Shown piece by piece: positions 1-5,945 of a DNA stretch of 7,536 nucleotides. The stretch lies in NCBI GenBank assembly GCA_013362295.1, contig JABFWJ010000194.1, positions 1 to 7,536 on the forward strand. Direction: 5' to 3'. The number at the start of each line of letters is the position of its first letter. Positions within the stretch are counted from its first letter, which is position 1. A model generated the notes under the pieces. The model was not told where the DNA came from, did no database searches, and worked only from the letters and a program-made list of their open reading frames with translations. The DNA comes from Thermoleophilia bacterium. Its GTDB lineage: Bacteria > Actinomycetota > Thermoleophilia > Gaiellales > Gaiellaceae. A program made the translations under genes and the position numbers.

Positions 1-197
1 GCGGCGCACGGCTTCTCGTCGGCGGGTACGCGCTCCGCGAGATCCCGGTCGGGAGCGACGAGTGGCTCGAGAGCGAGGTGCTCTCGAAGCGCGGCGAGGC
101 GATCGTGCTCGAGCCGCCCGAGCTGCGCGCACGCGTCGCGCACCGCGCGCGCGAGCTCGCGAGCGAGCTCCGCCCGAAGCGCGCGAAGACGTCGTAA
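1..197 (+). CDS. WYL-domain transcriptional regulator, C-terminal end (partial)
   Basis: Only the last 64 codons are in the window, read from base 3 to the TAA at 195-197; the gene begins outside. The visible tail contains DEWLESEVLSKRGEAIVLEPP followed by an Arg/Ala/Glu-rich helix (ELRARVAHRARELASEL). This matches the C-terminal extension of WYL-domain regulators, where a 'WL..evL..G..a.vleP.elr.rv' segment closes the ligand-sensing part; the N-terminal helix-turn-helix and the WYL motif itself are off the edge. Proteins of this family are usually DNA-binding repressors or activators that sense small ligands or nucleic acids, sometimes after DNA damage. It converges tail-to-tail on the hydrolase gene with 19 bp between stops, so it is not in an operon with what follows. 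Family assignment rests on the short tail only. Confidence 0.65.
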   Translation, partial: GARLLVGGYALREIPVGSDEWLESEVLSKRGEAIVLEPPELRARVAHRARELASELRPKRAKTS

Positions 198-198
198 G

Positions 199-212
199 CG
201 GGCGGGAGCCCG
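199..212. terminator. Weak short hairpin between convergent genes
   Basis: CGGGC (199-203), loop GGGA, GCCCG (208-212) forms a perfect 5-bp GC stem exactly between the WYL-gene stop and the hydrolase stop. It has no U-tract on either strand, so it is at most a weak bidirectional terminator or pause site. In such GC-rich DNA a stem of this size is common by chance. Confidence 0.2.
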
Positions 213-216
213 TCGC

Positions 217-789
217 CTATTCGACGGCCTTCAAGAATGCGAGAACGCGTTCGTTGAGCAGCGCCGCGGCGCTCTCGTCGTAGTCCGGCAGGCTGTTGTC
301 GGCGAACAGGTGTCGATGGCCGGGGTACAGGAACAGCTCCGCGCCGTCGGTCGTCTCGGTGAGCTCACGAGCCGCGGGGAGGTCTTCCACCGCCCACTCG
401 TCGGCCTCCATCATGTGGATCTGGAGCGGAACGCCGGGCGGCCACGAGGCGCCGAACTCGGACGCCGGGAAGGCAGCGGAGAACAACAGCGCTCCCCTGG
501 CGCCCGGACGCGTCTGAGCCAGCATCTGCGCCGGCATCGCCCCGAGCGAGAATCCGCCGTAGACGAGCTCGTTCGGCAGGCCGTCCGCGGCGCGTCGACC
601 GCGCTCGCCGATCGTGTCGAAGCCGACTTCGCGCGCGTAGCCCACGCCGTCGTCGAGGTCGGTGAACGTCTTGCCGTCGTAGAGGTCGGGGGCGTGCACG
701 ACGTGCCCGGCAGTGCGCAACTCATCGGCGAACGCGAGGAATCCCGCGGTCTGCCCGTGTGCGTGGTGGAACAGCAGTATCTCGGCCAT
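217..789 (-). CDS. Dienelactone hydrolase family alpha/beta-hydrolase
   Basis: Encodes 190 residues, slightly short for this family (usually 190-240). It shows a full alpha/beta-hydrolase plan: first strand and oxyanion region MAEILLFHHAHGQ (1-13), 'VVHAPDLYDGKTF' (30-42) typical of dienelactone hydrolases, nucleophile elbow GGFSLGA with Ser81 (many true dienelactone hydrolases have Cys here), a likely acid Asp130 in MMEADEW, and the histidine in YPGHRHLFAD (His160), closing with the usual PDYDESAAALLNERVLAFL helix. It should be a soluble cytoplasmic hydrolase acting on an ester, lactone or thioester; the substrate cannot be told. The ATG (787-789) is supported by AGGAAA about six bases upstream on the minus strand. 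It is divergent from the VOC gene across 84 bp and convergent with the WYL gene. The family call is firm, the substrate unknown. Confidence 0.9.
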   Translation of the reverse strand: MAEILLFHHAHGQTAGFLAFADELRTAGHVVHAPDLYDGKTFTDLDDGVGYAREVGFDTIGERGRRAADGLPNELVYGGFSLGAMPAQMLAQTRPGARGALLFSAAFPASEFGASWPPGVPLQIHMMEADEWAVEDLPAARELTETTDGAELFLYPGHRHLFADNSLPDYDESAAALLNERVLAFLKAVE

Positions 790-873
790 GCTGCTTTCCT
801 ATCACGCTCGGAGATCGATGCCGTCGAGGCCACGGGACGTTGCATGCTGAACCGGCAAGATGGTTCGGTGCAG
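790..873. promoter_or_regulatory. Divergent intergenic region between hydrolase and VOC genes
   Basis: This 84-bp gap must hold the promoters of both the hydrolase (-) and the VOC/winged-helix pair (+), unless the VOC start is at 844. On the minus strand it carries the hydrolase Shine-Dalgarno AGGAAA. No convincing sigma-70-type -35/-10 pair is visible in either direction. An imperfect operator-like element, GAACC (849-853), eight bases, GGTTC (862-866), lies just before the ATG at 874; a repressor bound there would block translation-proximal transcription of the VOC gene. The assignment is positional. Confidence 0.35.
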
Positions 874-1215
874 ATGACGCATTTGTTCGCCGGACTCGCC
901 GTCTCGGACTTCGCAGTGGCGTGCGACTGGTACGAGCGCCTCTTCGACTGTCCGCCCGATTCCCTTCCGACCAGAGGCGAGGCGATATGGCATCCCGCCG
1001 GGTCCGCGTCGATCTACATCACCGCCGACCGAGCCCGAGCCGGTCACGGTCTCCTCACTCTCGCGGTGAGAAACCTCGACGACCAACGCGTCGACCTCGC
1101 TCGGCGTGGCCTCTCCGTCGACGAAGGCGCGGAGCTGAACGGGCTGCGGAGACTGATCGTCACGGACCCCGACGGCAACAGGATCAAATTCTTCGAGGAC
1201 CCGGCCGGCACGTAG
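874..1215 (+). CDS. VOC-superfamily (glyoxalase/bleomycin-resistance fold) protein
   Basis: Predicted 113 residues, the usual size of a one-domain VOC protein with two beta-alpha-beta3 modules. Module 1 is MTHLFAGLAVSDFAVACDWYERLFD...SASIYIT (1-50). Module 2 is GHGLLTLAVRNLDD...LRRLIVTDPDGNRIKFFED (57-109), with the hallmark 'DPDGN.i.f.e'. Of the metal-ligand positions used by glyoxalase and dioxygenase members, His3, His58 and Glu108 are plausible, but the acidic ligand expected at the end of module 1 is not evident. That would suit a binding-type or atypical member better than a classic metalloenzyme. I chose the ATG at 874 because the domain starts at once there; in-frame ATG 844 would add ten residues (MLNRQDGSVQ) of no family character, and no start has a good Shine-Dalgarno. 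It is followed after three bases by the AlkZ-like gene, so the two are almost certainly co-transcribed. Substrate unknown. Confidence 0.85.
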   Translation: MTHLFAGLAVSDFAVACDWYERLFDCPPDSLPTRGEAIWHPAGSASIYITADRARAGHGLLTLAVRNLDDQRVDLARRGLSVDEGAELNGLRRLIVTDPDGNRIKFFEDPAGT

Positions 1216-1218
1216 TCG

Positions 1219-2238
1219 ATGGCGGCGCCACTGAGGGTTACGCGAACCCAGATCCTCGCGTTCCGACGAAGGGTCGGCGCGCTGGATCGGCGGCTCCCGG
1301 CGGGAGGTCCTTCGCTTCGACGTGCGGCGTGGGCGGGTCTTCAGGACAGCATGCCGCGTGCCGCGCTCCTGTCCATCCACGCACGTGTAGAAGGTGCCGG
1401 GCCGTCCGCCTGGGACGACCCGTCGCTCGTGCACGTGTGGGGACCGAGGTATCACGTGTATCTCGTCGCTGCGCGCGACCTCGCCGTTTTCACCGTCGGC
1501 AGGCTCCCGGACGGCGGCAAGACGCGCGAGACGGCGGAGGACCTGGCAGCTCGCCTGCACGTCCTTCTCGGCGGGGCTCGAATGAGGTACGACGATGCGG
1601 GACAGGCGCTCGGAGTGCACGGGAACAATCTTCGCTACGCCGCCTTGACGGGCACGCTTGCGATCCGGTGGGAAGGCGCACGGCGGCCGACCGTGTGGAC
1701 GGTGCCCCCGCCGGACATCGATCCCGCGCAGGCGGCACTCGAGCTGGCGCGCCGCTTCCTGCACATTTGCGGGCCGGCCGGGCCGGAGGAGTTCGGCAAG
1801 TGGGCGGGCGTCGGTGACCGGAAAGCCGTTCGGACGTTCGACGATCTTCGAGCCGAGCTGATCCCGCTGCGAACGCCGTTGGGCGACGCGTGCATGCTCG
1901 CTCGCGACGAGGCCACCATCCGCGAGCCTTCGGCGCCCGCGGCCGCTGCTCGACTGCTTCCGAGCGGAGATGCCTACACCCTGGGCGTCACGAACGAGGA
2001 GCGTGCACTGCTCGTGCCGGATGCCGGTCAGCGCTCGGAGCTGTGGACGCCCCGTGTCTGGCCGGGAGCACTCCTTGTTGCAGGAGAGGTCGTCGGCACG
2101 TGGCGCCGCGCCCAGCGAACTGTGACGATCCAGGCCTGGCGGCGGCTGTCGCGCGCCGCGCGTGAGGCCGTCCTCGTAGAGGCGGAATCCCTGCCTCTGC
2201 CGGACGTGGGTGGACGGATCGTCGTCGATTTGAACTGA
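1219..2238 (+). CDS. Winged-helix DNA-binding protein, AlkZ/YcaQ (HTH_42) superfamily
   Basis: Encodes 339 residues, a little shorter than typical members (350-400). The start MAAPLRVTRTQILAFRRRVGALDRRLP, the segment WAGLQDSMPRAALLSIHARVEG (38-59), WGPRYHVYLVAARDLAVF (74-91), LHICGPAGPEEFGKWAGV (181-198) and the C-terminal RVWPGALLVAGEVVGTWRR (279-297) with the EAVLVEAESLPLP helix (316-328) follow the plan of this three-winged-helix superfamily. Characterised members are DNA glycosylases that remove alkylated or crosslinked bases, with a Q-x-Q (AlkZ) or Q-x-D (YcaQ) catalytic motif. Here the matching place reads Q42-D43-S44, so glycosylase activity is uncertain. No signal peptide or membrane segment is visible; it should be cytoplasmic. 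The gene starts three bases after the VOC stop with no clear Shine-Dalgarno, which suggests translational coupling. Confidence 0.85.
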   Translation: MAAPLRVTRTQILAFRRRVGALDRRLPAGGPSLRRAAWAGLQDSMPRAALLSIHARVEGAGPSAWDDPSLVHVWGPRYHVYLVAARDLAVFTVGRLPDGGKTRETAEDLAARLHVLLGGARMRYDDAGQALGVHGNNLRYAALTGTLAIRWEGARRPTVWTVPPPDIDPAQAALELARRFLHICGPAGPEEFGKWAGVGDRKAVRTFDDLRAELIPLRTPLGDACMLARDEATIREPSAPAAAARLLPSGDAYTLGVTNEERALLVPDAGQRSELWTPRVWPGALLVAGEVVGTWRRAQRTVTIQAWRRLSRAAREAVLVEAESLPLPDVGGRIVVDLN

Positions 2239-2277
2239 CTGCCCGACGCGTGTCTGCGCAAGGCGTGCCGCAACGGT

Positions 2278-2889
2278 TCAGCCGACCTGGTTGATCGGCA
2301 GACTGGGATGCAGCGGACCGCGGGTGAGCACGATCCTCGCGCCTGCGACGGACACGGCTTCGGTTCCCTGACCGCCGCCCGCGCGATAGCTGAGCGTGAT
2401 GCCGCGGTTGACCGTCAACGCCTCGCCGGTGCGGAGCGACGTGCAGTTCCGCATCAGAAAGTTCGACTGAACCCAAGCGTCCCGACCGGCCGGGATGGTT
2501 GCGGGTGCGGAGTTTCGACTGTTCCACGGCCGAAGTCCTGAGACGGCGACATCACCCTCAGGGGGAGGCGGCGCGAGACGGACTTGCACCGCCACGCGCT
2601 TGATGACATCAGGAGAACGCTGCGGACCACCGCCCCCGAGGAGACTGATCGTGCGCCTGGTGCGGTTGTGGACCGTGATCAGTACTGCAAAGCGTCGCCC
2701 GTCGATACATCCGAGGTGCATCCCCGTCGGCCCTGACGAACCGTCGCCCCACAACCCGCTACCTGGGCCGCTGCTCGTCCCCCCGCCCGCGGCGAACGGG
2801 GCCGCGATCGTCTGCGTGGATGCTCCGCAACCGCTGCCGACGATGACGACGAGCGCGAGTGCAACCCGACGCGCCCCGCCCCGATTCAT
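2278..2889 (-). CDS. Putative secreted lipoprotein of unknown function
   Basis: Predicted 203 residues from the ATG at 2887-2889. The N-terminus is a clear export signal: MNRGGARR (positive), ALALVVIVGSG (hydrophobic), then Cys21 in VGSGC, a loose lipobox with Gly rather than Leu at -3, so either lipid attachment or ordinary signal cleavage is possible. A Gly/Ser-rich linker (35-55) leads to a region that looks all-beta, with Cys61 and Cys149 that could form a disulfide across a sandwich (CIDGRRFAVLITVHNRT, 61-77; FLMRNCTSL, 144-152). I do not recognise a named family; the arrangement recalls small extracellular Ig-like domains of actinobacterial lipoproteins. The frame stays open upstream to 3117, with an ATG at 3015 preceded by a good GAGGG, but that start would bury the signal peptide behind 42 residues. 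No strong Shine-Dalgarno precedes 2889. It converges on the winged-helix gene with 39 bp between stops. Confidence 0.65.
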   Translation of the reverse strand: MNRGGARRVALALVVIVGSGCGASTQTIAAPFAAGGGTSSGPGSGLWGDGSSGPTGMHLGCIDGRRFAVLITVHNRTRRTISLLGGGGPQRSPDVIKRVAVQVRLAPPPPEGDVAVSGLRPWNSRNSAPATIPAGRDAWVQSNFLMRNCTSLRTGEALTVNRGITLSYRAGGGQGTEAVSVAGARIVLTRGPLHPSLPINQVG

Positions 2890-3015
2890 GGTCGGAAGCC
2901 TGGCATGCGCCTTTGAGCGATCTGTTCGAGTCTCGTATGGGCGAGCGTTCCTTGGCGGCGAACATGTCGGCGGTGCCGACGGGAGCTCTCCCAGAATGGC
3001 TTCCTTCGTCGTCAT
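2890..3015 (-). pseudogene. Possible remnant of a small antitoxin-like gene ('MTTKEAIL...')
   Basis: On the minus strand GAGGG lies about eight bases before the ATG at 3013-3015, and the first codons read MTTKEAILGEL. Starts of the type MTTKEAIL.eL are familiar from small (about 70-residue) antitoxin-like proteins of actinobacteria and cyanobacteria. From about codon 12 the sequence stops looking like such a protein in any frame. A +1 shift gives a basic, helical stretch ending in a TGA that overlaps the lipoprotein ATG. This may be a decayed gene, or a chance start in a leader. Recognition comes from memory of short N-termini only. Confidence 0.2.
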
Positions 3016-3067
3016 CGGGTATCCCTCGACGGCGCGAAGGCCTGTACCCCCTAGCGTCGCGTGGGCC

Positions 3068-3085
3068 GGTGTTCCTCGGTACACC
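3068..3085. repeat. Imperfect 18-bp palindrome
   Basis: GGTGTtCC-tc-GGtACACC pairs at seven of eight positions on each side of a two-base centre. It lies between the twin GTGTTGA palindromes and the ATG at 3015, where a regulator site or a small RNA hairpin of the leader would sit. It is short and imperfect enough to be chance. Confidence 0.3.
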
Positions 3086-3102
3086 CTGCCGGGCCCGACT
3101 AA

Positions 3103-3117
3103 GTGTTGAATCAACAC
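3103..3117. promoter_or_regulatory. Palindromic operator candidate, copy 1
   Basis: GTGTTGAATCAACAC is a perfect 15-bp palindrome around a single central base (3110). It shares its core GTGTTGA-N-TCAACAC with copy 2 at 3139-3161, differing only at the centre (A here, G there on the plus strand). AT-rich half sites like this stand out against the GC-rich surroundings. The size and symmetry fit a dimeric winged-helix or TetR-like repressor site; which regulator binds is unknown, and no regulator gene is adjacent. Confidence 0.65.
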
Positions 3118-3138
3118 AAGCTTCGGGGCGTCAGCCAG

Positions 3139-3161
3139 CTTTGTGTTGAGTCAACACAAAG
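3139..3161. promoter_or_regulatory. Perfect 23-bp palindrome, operator candidate copy 2
   Basis: Eleven bases on each side of a central G (3150) pair perfectly: left arm CTTTGTGTTGA, right arm TCAACACAAAG. The inner 15 bp repeat copy 1. The centres are 40 bp apart, close to four helical turns, so two dimers would sit on about the same face of the DNA. It lies about 250 bp upstream of the lipoprotein ATG and 124-146 bp upstream of the ATG at 3015. It could also fold as a hairpin in RNA, but a one-base loop at full pairing and the lack of a U-tract argue for a protein site rather than a terminator. Confidence 0.7.
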
Positions 3162-3204
3162 TGCACGGCGCTCGGCTGGACGAGCGTCCACGTGCCCGGA
3201 GCCG

Positions 3205-4956
3205 CTACGCCGGCAGCTTGACGGTGAACGTCGCGCCGCGGCCGGGGGCCGACGACACCACGATCGTGCCGCCGTGGGTCTCGGCAATCGAGCGCGCGAT
3301 GTAGAGGCCGAGCCCGCTGCCGGGCTTCGACGGGCCGCCGGCAACGCGGCCGAACTTCTCGAAGATCAGCCGCTGGTCGTCCGCCTTGATGCCGGGGCCC
3401 CGGTCGCGCACCGACACGAGCACGTTTGCGTTCGACTGCGTGACGTGCACCTCGACCGGCTCGCCGGCCGGCGAGTACTTGACGGCGTTGTCGATCAGGT
3501 TGCCGAAGATCTGGCGCAGGCGCTCGGCGTCGCCGCGAATCGGCGGGACGCCCGGTCCGATCTCCGCGACGACGGGCACTTCGTCCTGGCCGATCGCGGC
3601 CGAGGCGACCATGTCGCGGACGAGCGCCGCGACGTCGACGTCGCTGAAGCGGTAGGTGAACGTGCCGGCGTCGATGCGCGACGTGTCGAGCACGTCGCCG
3701 ATCAGGGCCGCGAGCCTCGTGGTCTCGTCGCCGATCAGCGCGAGGAACGCCTCGCGCTGCTCGGGCTGAAGCTCGCGCCAGCGCGCCTGCAACGTCCGCG
3801 CCGCGCCGATCACCGCCGCCATCGGACTGCGCAGCTCGTGCGAGACGAGGGAGACGAAGTCCGCACGGAGCGCAGACAGTCTGCGCAGCTCCTCGACCGT
3901 GCGGCGCTCGCTGTCGTACGCGCGGATGTTCTGCACCGCCGACGCGACGAGCCGGCCGAGGAGGCTCGTGAGCTCGATCTCGTGCTCCTCGAATCCATCC
4001 GGCTGCCGGCGCACGATCGAGAGCAGGCCGATCGTGTGCGCACCGGCGAGCAGCGGCGCGGCGACGCGCGAGCGCATGCCGAGCGCGAGCAGGCGGTTCT
4101 CCTCCACGTACTCGGGCTGCGCCATGTCGCGGCGGTACACGGTCTGGCCGCGCACGACGACGTCGGCGAGCAGGTTGTCGTCGAGGCTCAATGTCGTGCC
4201 CGGCGGCATCACCTCGTCGGCCTGTTCCCCTGCGGTCGCGATCACGCGCGCCGTGTCCTCCTCGGCAAGCACGATCGCCATCCGGTCGAAAGGCACAAGG
4301 CCGCGCAGCTCACGGATGAAGGCGCCGAAGGCCTCGTCGAGGTCGAGCGACGAGCTGAGGGCGCGCGCGCAGCGGTTGGCGGCATCGAGAAGGTCGGCGC
4401 GCCGCCCGAGCTCGTCGCGCAGCGCCTCCGCCTCCTCGACCCGCTGCTCGGCCGTCGCCCGCTGGTCGTCGAGCCGCGCCACGATCCAGCCGACGAGCAG
4501 CGCCATCAGCAGGCCGGCACCCACCTGAAAGGTGACGAACTCGACCCGGTAGCCGGCGTGGAAGTAGCGCGACCGCTGCTGCTCGAACACCGCAGCGACC
4601 GCGATCGACGCGAGCGCAACCGCGATCCCGCCCCGCATCCCGAACCGCGCCGCGCCGACGACGATCGCCAGGAAGAGCAACTGGCGGGTCGGCGTACCGA
4701 GCTCGAATGCGTAGAGGATCGCGAACCCGGACACGATCGCGAAGTCGAAGCACATGGCGACGAGCGCGTACGCGCGGCTCTCGCTCACCGTCGCGTACAA
4801 CGCGAGGGCGCCGGCGGCGAGCGCGGCGGTCAGCGCCCACGCGATCGCCGCGTAATGACTCGGATAACCGCTCGTGAGCCCCACCTGCAGCACGGCGAAC
4901 GGCACGGCGAGCAGGCGCACGACCGAGATCCACCATTCGAGCGGACGGCGCGTCAC
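3205..4956 (-). CDS. Membrane-bound GAF-domain sensor histidine kinase
   Basis: Encodes 583 residues from the GTG at 4954-4956. Residues 12-161 hold about six hydrophobic segments (near 12-28, 36-56, 62-86, 92-104, 110-124 and 139-161) with no sizeable extracytoplasmic loop, suggesting sensing within the membrane. A charged coiled-coil linker (161-190) follows, then a GAF domain (about 195-345), HisKA with phospho-acceptor His373 in LVSHELRSP, and HATPase_c with N box NLIDNAVKYS (486-495), G1 DRGPGI (518-523), F box IFEKFGR (531-537) and G2 GSGLGLYIA (546-554). All kinase motifs are intact, so it should autophosphorylate. It lacks a receiver domain and no response regulator gene is in the window. 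Its start overlaps the queG stop (GTGA), so it is translated from the queG transcript. The signal and partner are unknown. Confidence 0.93.
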   Translation of the reverse strand: MTRRPLEWWISVVRLLAVPFAVLQVGLTSGYPSHYAAIAWALTAALAAGALALYATVSESRAYALVAMCFDFAIVSGFAILYAFELGTPTRQLLFLAIVVGAARFGMRGGIAVALASIAVAAVFEQQRSRYFHAGYRVEFVTFQVGAGLLMALLVGWIVARLDDQRATAEQRVEEAEALRDELGRRADLLDAANRCARALSSSLDLDEAFGAFIRELRGLVPFDRMAIVLAEEDTARVIATAGEQADEVMPPGTTLSLDDNLLADVVVRGQTVYRRDMAQPEYVEENRLLALGMRSRVAAPLLAGAHTIGLLSIVRRQPDGFEEHEIELTSLLGRLVASAVQNIRAYDSERRTVEELRRLSALRADFVSLVSHELRSPMAAVIGAARTLQARWRELQPEQREAFLALIGDETTRLAALIGDVLDTSRIDAGTFTYRFSDVDVAALVRDMVASAAIGQDEVPVVAEIGPGVPPIRGDAERLRQIFGNLIDNAVKYSPAGEPVEVHVTQSNANVLVSVRDRGPGIKADDQRLIFEKFGRVAGGPSKPGSGLGLYIARSIAETHGGTIVVSSAPGRGATFTVKLPA

Positions 4957-5945
4957 GCGCGCTCCCGCACCCGCTCGAGCGCCCATGCGGCGTGCTCCGC
5001 GAGGATCGGATCCTCGTCGGAGGCGTGGCGCTCGAGCAGCGCGGTGTGCTCTGCACCGCCCGTGTTGCCGAGTGCGACGAGCGCATTGCGGCGCAACCAG
5101 CGTGGGTCGTTGCGTGGCACATAGAGCCGGTCGTACTCCGAGACCAACGCGGCGCCGTCCTGCTCGAGCCAGCCGACGAGGTCGACGTGCGCGTGCTGCT
5201 CCGGCAGGTCGCTGCGGCGCTTCTCGACGCCGCGGTTCCAGGGGCAGACGTCCTGGCAGATGTCGCAGCCGTAGACCTGCGCCCCGAGCGCCGCCCGGTA
5301 CGGCTCCGGGATCGGCGCCGGCGCCTGCGTCCAGTACGAGAGGCACTTCGTGGCGTCGAGCGTGCCCGGAACGTCGAGGGCGCCGGTCGGGCACGCGTCG
5401 ACGCAGAGGCGGCAGTGGCCGCAGTCGGTGTCGAGCGGCGGCGTCGCCTCGAGCGCGACGTCCGTGACGAGCGTGCCGAGCACGACCCACGACCCGTGGC
5501 GGCGGGTGATCAGCATCGTGTTCTTGCCGTAGAAGCCGACGCCGCTCCGCGCAGCTGCCTCGCGGTCGACGTGCTGGTTCGCGTCGACGAGCACGCGGTA
5601 GACGCCGCCGAGCCGCCGTCCCAGCGCATCGAGCCGGTCGCGCAGCGACTCGTAGGCGTCGGCCCACGTGTAGCGCGCGAGTCGTCCCTCTCCGGACTCG
5701 AGCGGCGCTTCGGGCTCCCAGTAGCAGGCGGCCGCCGAGACGACGCTGCGGGCGCCGGGCAGGAGCGACTCGGGGTGGCACGACTGCTCGGGCCGCGCCA
5801 TCGTGAATTTCATGTCGGCGAAGAGCCCGCGCTCGCGGCGCTCGACGATGTGCCGCTCCGTCTCGGCGTAGGCCTCCGCACGCGCGACGCCGACCGCGTC
5901 GATGCCGAGCTCTCGGGCGAACCGGCGGACGTCCTCCGTCGTCAT
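4953..5945 (-). CDS. queG: Epoxyqueuosine reductase (cobalamin- and Fe-S-dependent)
   Basis: Encodes 330 residues, a little short for QueG (usually 340-390). QueG carries out the last step of queuosine synthesis, reducing epoxyqueuosine to queuosine in the wobble position of GUN-anticodon tRNAs, in the cytoplasm. Visible features are the N-terminal domain with MKFTMARPEQSCHPESLLPGARSVV (45-69), the active-site region VDANQHVDREAAARSGVGFYGKNTM (120-144) with Asp121 as the likely catalytic acid, and two [4Fe-4S] cluster sets: CGHCRLCVDACP (Cys175, 178, 181, 185) and Cys201 with CDICQDVCPWN (Cys227, 230, 234). A HEAT-like tail (about 279-326) should contact tRNA. All eight cluster cysteines are present. 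The ATG at 5943-5945 has no Shine-Dalgarno and lies 17 bp from the divergent dehydrogenase start. It forms an operon with the downstream histidine kinase. Confidence 0.95.
   Translation of the reverse strand: MTTEDVRRFARELGIDAVGVARAEAYAETERHIVERRERGLFADMKFTMARPEQSCHPESLLPGARSVVSAAACYWEPEAPLESGEGRLARYTWADAYESLRDRLDALGRRLGGVYRVLVDANQHVDREAAARSGVGFYGKNTMLITRRHGSWVVLGTLVTDVALEATPPLDTDCGHCRLCVDACPTGALDVPGTLDATKCLSYWTQAPAPIPEPYRAALGAQVYGCDICQDVCPWNRGVEKRRSDLPEQHAHVDLVGWLEQDGAALVSEYDRLYVPRNDPRWLRRNALVALGNTGGAEHTALLERHASDEDPILAEHAAWALERVRERA

Larger units (their letters stand above)
2890..3204 (-). promoter_or_regulatory. 315-bp region upstream of the lipoprotein gene, with operators and a possible gene remnant
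   Basis: No complete gene is supported here. Reading on the minus strand from the kinase stop, it holds a weak 5-bp hairpin (3177-3190, TGGAC/GTCCA), the two long palindromes (3139-3161 and 3103-3117), an imperfect GGTGT..ACACC palindrome (3068-3085), a GAGGG Shine-Dalgarno-like site about eight bases before an ATG at 3015, and then a 126-base stretch to the lipoprotein ATG. No clear -35/-10 pair was found, although TTGACT and TTGATT occur inside the palindromes on this strand and could serve as -35 hexamers overlapped by the operators. The kinase transcript enters from the right with no strong terminator. Confidence 0.4.

Noticed and set aside
310..843. Upstream extension of the VOC frame, giving a 301-residue fusion protein
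   Set aside because: It is antisense to the dienelactone hydrolase gene, which has a complete catalytic plan and a Shine-Dalgarno. The extension has no recognisable protein features.
802..1764. A 320-codon minus-strand frame over the VOC and winged-helix genes
   Set aside because: It is antisense to two recognisable genes, without domain features or a ribosome-binding site.
2239..2277. Terminator between the winged-helix gene and the lipoprotein gene
   Set aside because: Only short interrupted self-complementarity (TGCG..CGCA) is present in these 39 bases; no stem worth calling.
2890..3117. Starting the lipoprotein at 3117 or 3015
   Set aside because: Either start would place a long non-hydrophobic segment before an otherwise standard signal peptide beginning MNRGGARR; the frame is open but the added residues look non-coding. 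The GAGGG before 3015 is recorded as a separate oddity.
3139..3161. Reading the 23-bp palindrome as a transcription terminator of the kinase operon
   Set aside because: Full pairing leaves a one-base loop, the stem is AT-rich by local standards, there is no U-tract, and a second copy of the same core lies 40 bp away, which points to a protein-binding site.
3103..5124. A 673-codon open frame on the plus strand, antisense to the histidine kinase
   Set aside because: It mirrors the kinase and queG genes, whose domains are unmistakable; its product is a low-complexity Arg/Ala/Glu/Asp/His mix with no family features. Long antisense frames arise from G/C third-position bias.
4957..5781. Upstream extension of the histidine kinase frame to 858 residues
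   Set aside because: The added part lies within queG in another frame and is Arg/Ala/Pro-rich noise; the GTG in the GTGA overlap begins directly before the first membrane segment.
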